A stretch of 6,676 nt of DNA from Spirochaetaceae bacterium. GTDB lineage: Bacteria > Spirochaetota > Spirochaetia > SZUA-6 > RPPD01. The stretch covers positions 1 to 6,676 of the forward strand of contig RPPD01000128.1 of the NCBI GenBank assembly GCA_003818675.1. The letters are read 5' to 3'. The position numbers and the translations under genes were made by a program. Each line of letters opens with the position of its first letter. Within the stretch, counting starts at the first letter, position 1. The notes below the pieces were generated by a model. The model ran no database searches. It saw nothing but the letters and a program-made list of their open reading frames with translations, and was not told the origin of the DNA. Positions 6,341 to 6,676 of the stretch are shown here, in pieces.

Positions 6341-6363
6341 ATCGAAAAACTATTGTTTTCGAT
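6341..6363 (-). terminator. Weak terminator candidate for the kamA-type gene
   Basis: On the minus strand, ATCGAAAA (6363-6356) pairs with TTTTCGAT (6348-6341) across a 7-base loop, followed by the pyrimidine-rich CTTCTCTTT. The stem is AT-rich and the tail has C interruptions. A second weak candidate lies nearer the stop: GCCC-GGTC-GGGC (6401-6390) followed by ATCTTTT. One of them probably ends the kamA transcript, but neither is strong. Confidence 0.3.
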
Positions 6364-6406
6364 GAGTCGATTTCCCAAAGTCAAAAGATGCCCGACCGGG
6401 CCGGAT

Positions 6407-6676
6407 TCAAACCTCCGGGTATCGGTATTCTTTTCCGGCATCATCCTGCAATATCACCCATCCAGGTTCATGCCGCACGATTCTGTCAGGAGTAAGCGCA
6501 ACCTTCCCTCCTCCTTCGGGCAGGTCCAGGCTGTACACGGGTAAAGCAAGTCCTGACAGCTTTGTACGCAATTGGCTGACAATCTCCAGGCCGCGGTTTA
6601 TCCTTACCAAAAAATGACTTGTTCCAGGTGCAGGATCCAACTGGAAAAGGTAATAAGGTTTCACGCAGAGACTTAC
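6407..6676 (-). CDS. kamA: Lysine 2,3-aminomutase (KamA) family radical SAM protein, C-terminal part
   Basis: The frame is open from the window edge (6676) to TGA at 6409-6407, giving 89 residues. A GTG at 6664 is an internal Val, since the codons before it and the VKPYYL motif run straight through. Recognisable KamA C-terminal features, numbered within the fragment, are VKPYYLFQLDPAPGTSHF (5-22), GLEIVSQLRTKLSGLALPVY (29-48) and DLPEGGGKVAL (51-61). In the family the DxPGGGGK motif holds the lysine that binds pyridoxal phosphate (Lys58 here), while the radical SAM CxxxCxxC cluster lies in the missing N-terminal part. Here the first Gly of the GGGG run is Glu54. Family members interconvert L-lysine and beta-lysine, or beta-lysylate elongation factor P (EpmB); the fragment cannot decide between them. 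The short tail after the motif (about 31 residues) lacks the longer C-terminus of clostridial KamA. Nothing links it to the tonB operon, which is convergent. Confidence 0.88.
   Translation of the reverse strand, partial: VSLCVKPYYLFQLDPAPGTSHFLVRINRGLEIVSQLRTKLSGLALPVYSLDLPEGGGKVALTPDRIVRHEPGWVILQDDAGKEYRYPEV

Noticed and set aside
6376..6420. tRNA T-arm-like string (GGTTTGAATCC on the minus strand) at the kamA stop codon
   Set aside because: The flanking bases do not form a 5-bp T stem, the invariant loop C is missing, and no acceptor, D or anticodon arms can be built; it is the end of the kamA frame.

Overview
The window is a bacterial chromosomal segment of intermediate GC. It is dominated by one tightly packed rightward operon, followed by a leftward tRNA-Cys gene and the 3' end of a leftward kamA-type gene. 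Likely host: a Gram-negative (diderm) bacterium, because there is a predicted outer-membrane beta-barrel protein with a signal peptide and a TonB-type energy transducer. The protein style and the pairing of a large TPR protein with a barrel protein look spirochaete-like (Treponema or a free-living relative). That assignment is an impression from sequence style, not a proof.

Positions 2-6019 (+) hold five genes in one transcription unit: a large TPR repeat protein (5' end outside the window), an outer-membrane beta-barrel protein, ExbB/TolQ, ExbD/TolR and a TonB-like protein. The junctions are 1 bp, 9 bp, 0 bp and a 4-bp ATGA overlap, so translational coupling is likely. ExbB and ExbD would form the inner-membrane proton channel, and the TonB-like protein would carry the energy across the periplasm. 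The barrel protein is the obvious outer-membrane client, and the TPR protein a probable periplasmic or envelope scaffold. No promoter for the unit is in view; it must lie upstream of the window.

Positions 6020-6406 contain no protein gene but are dense in signals on the minus strand. Reading leftwards there is a weak kamA terminator candidate, a good sigma70-type promoter, two abutting long palindromes (one with a perfect 19-bp stem), tRNA-Cys(GCA), a second hairpin, and a rho-independent terminator with six U residues just past the tonB stop codon. The palindromes sit between the promoter and the tRNA, which is the most unusual structural point of the window.

Positions 6407-6676 (-) encode the C-terminal part of a lysine 2,3-aminomutase (KamA) family radical SAM protein, whose N-terminal part is outside the window.
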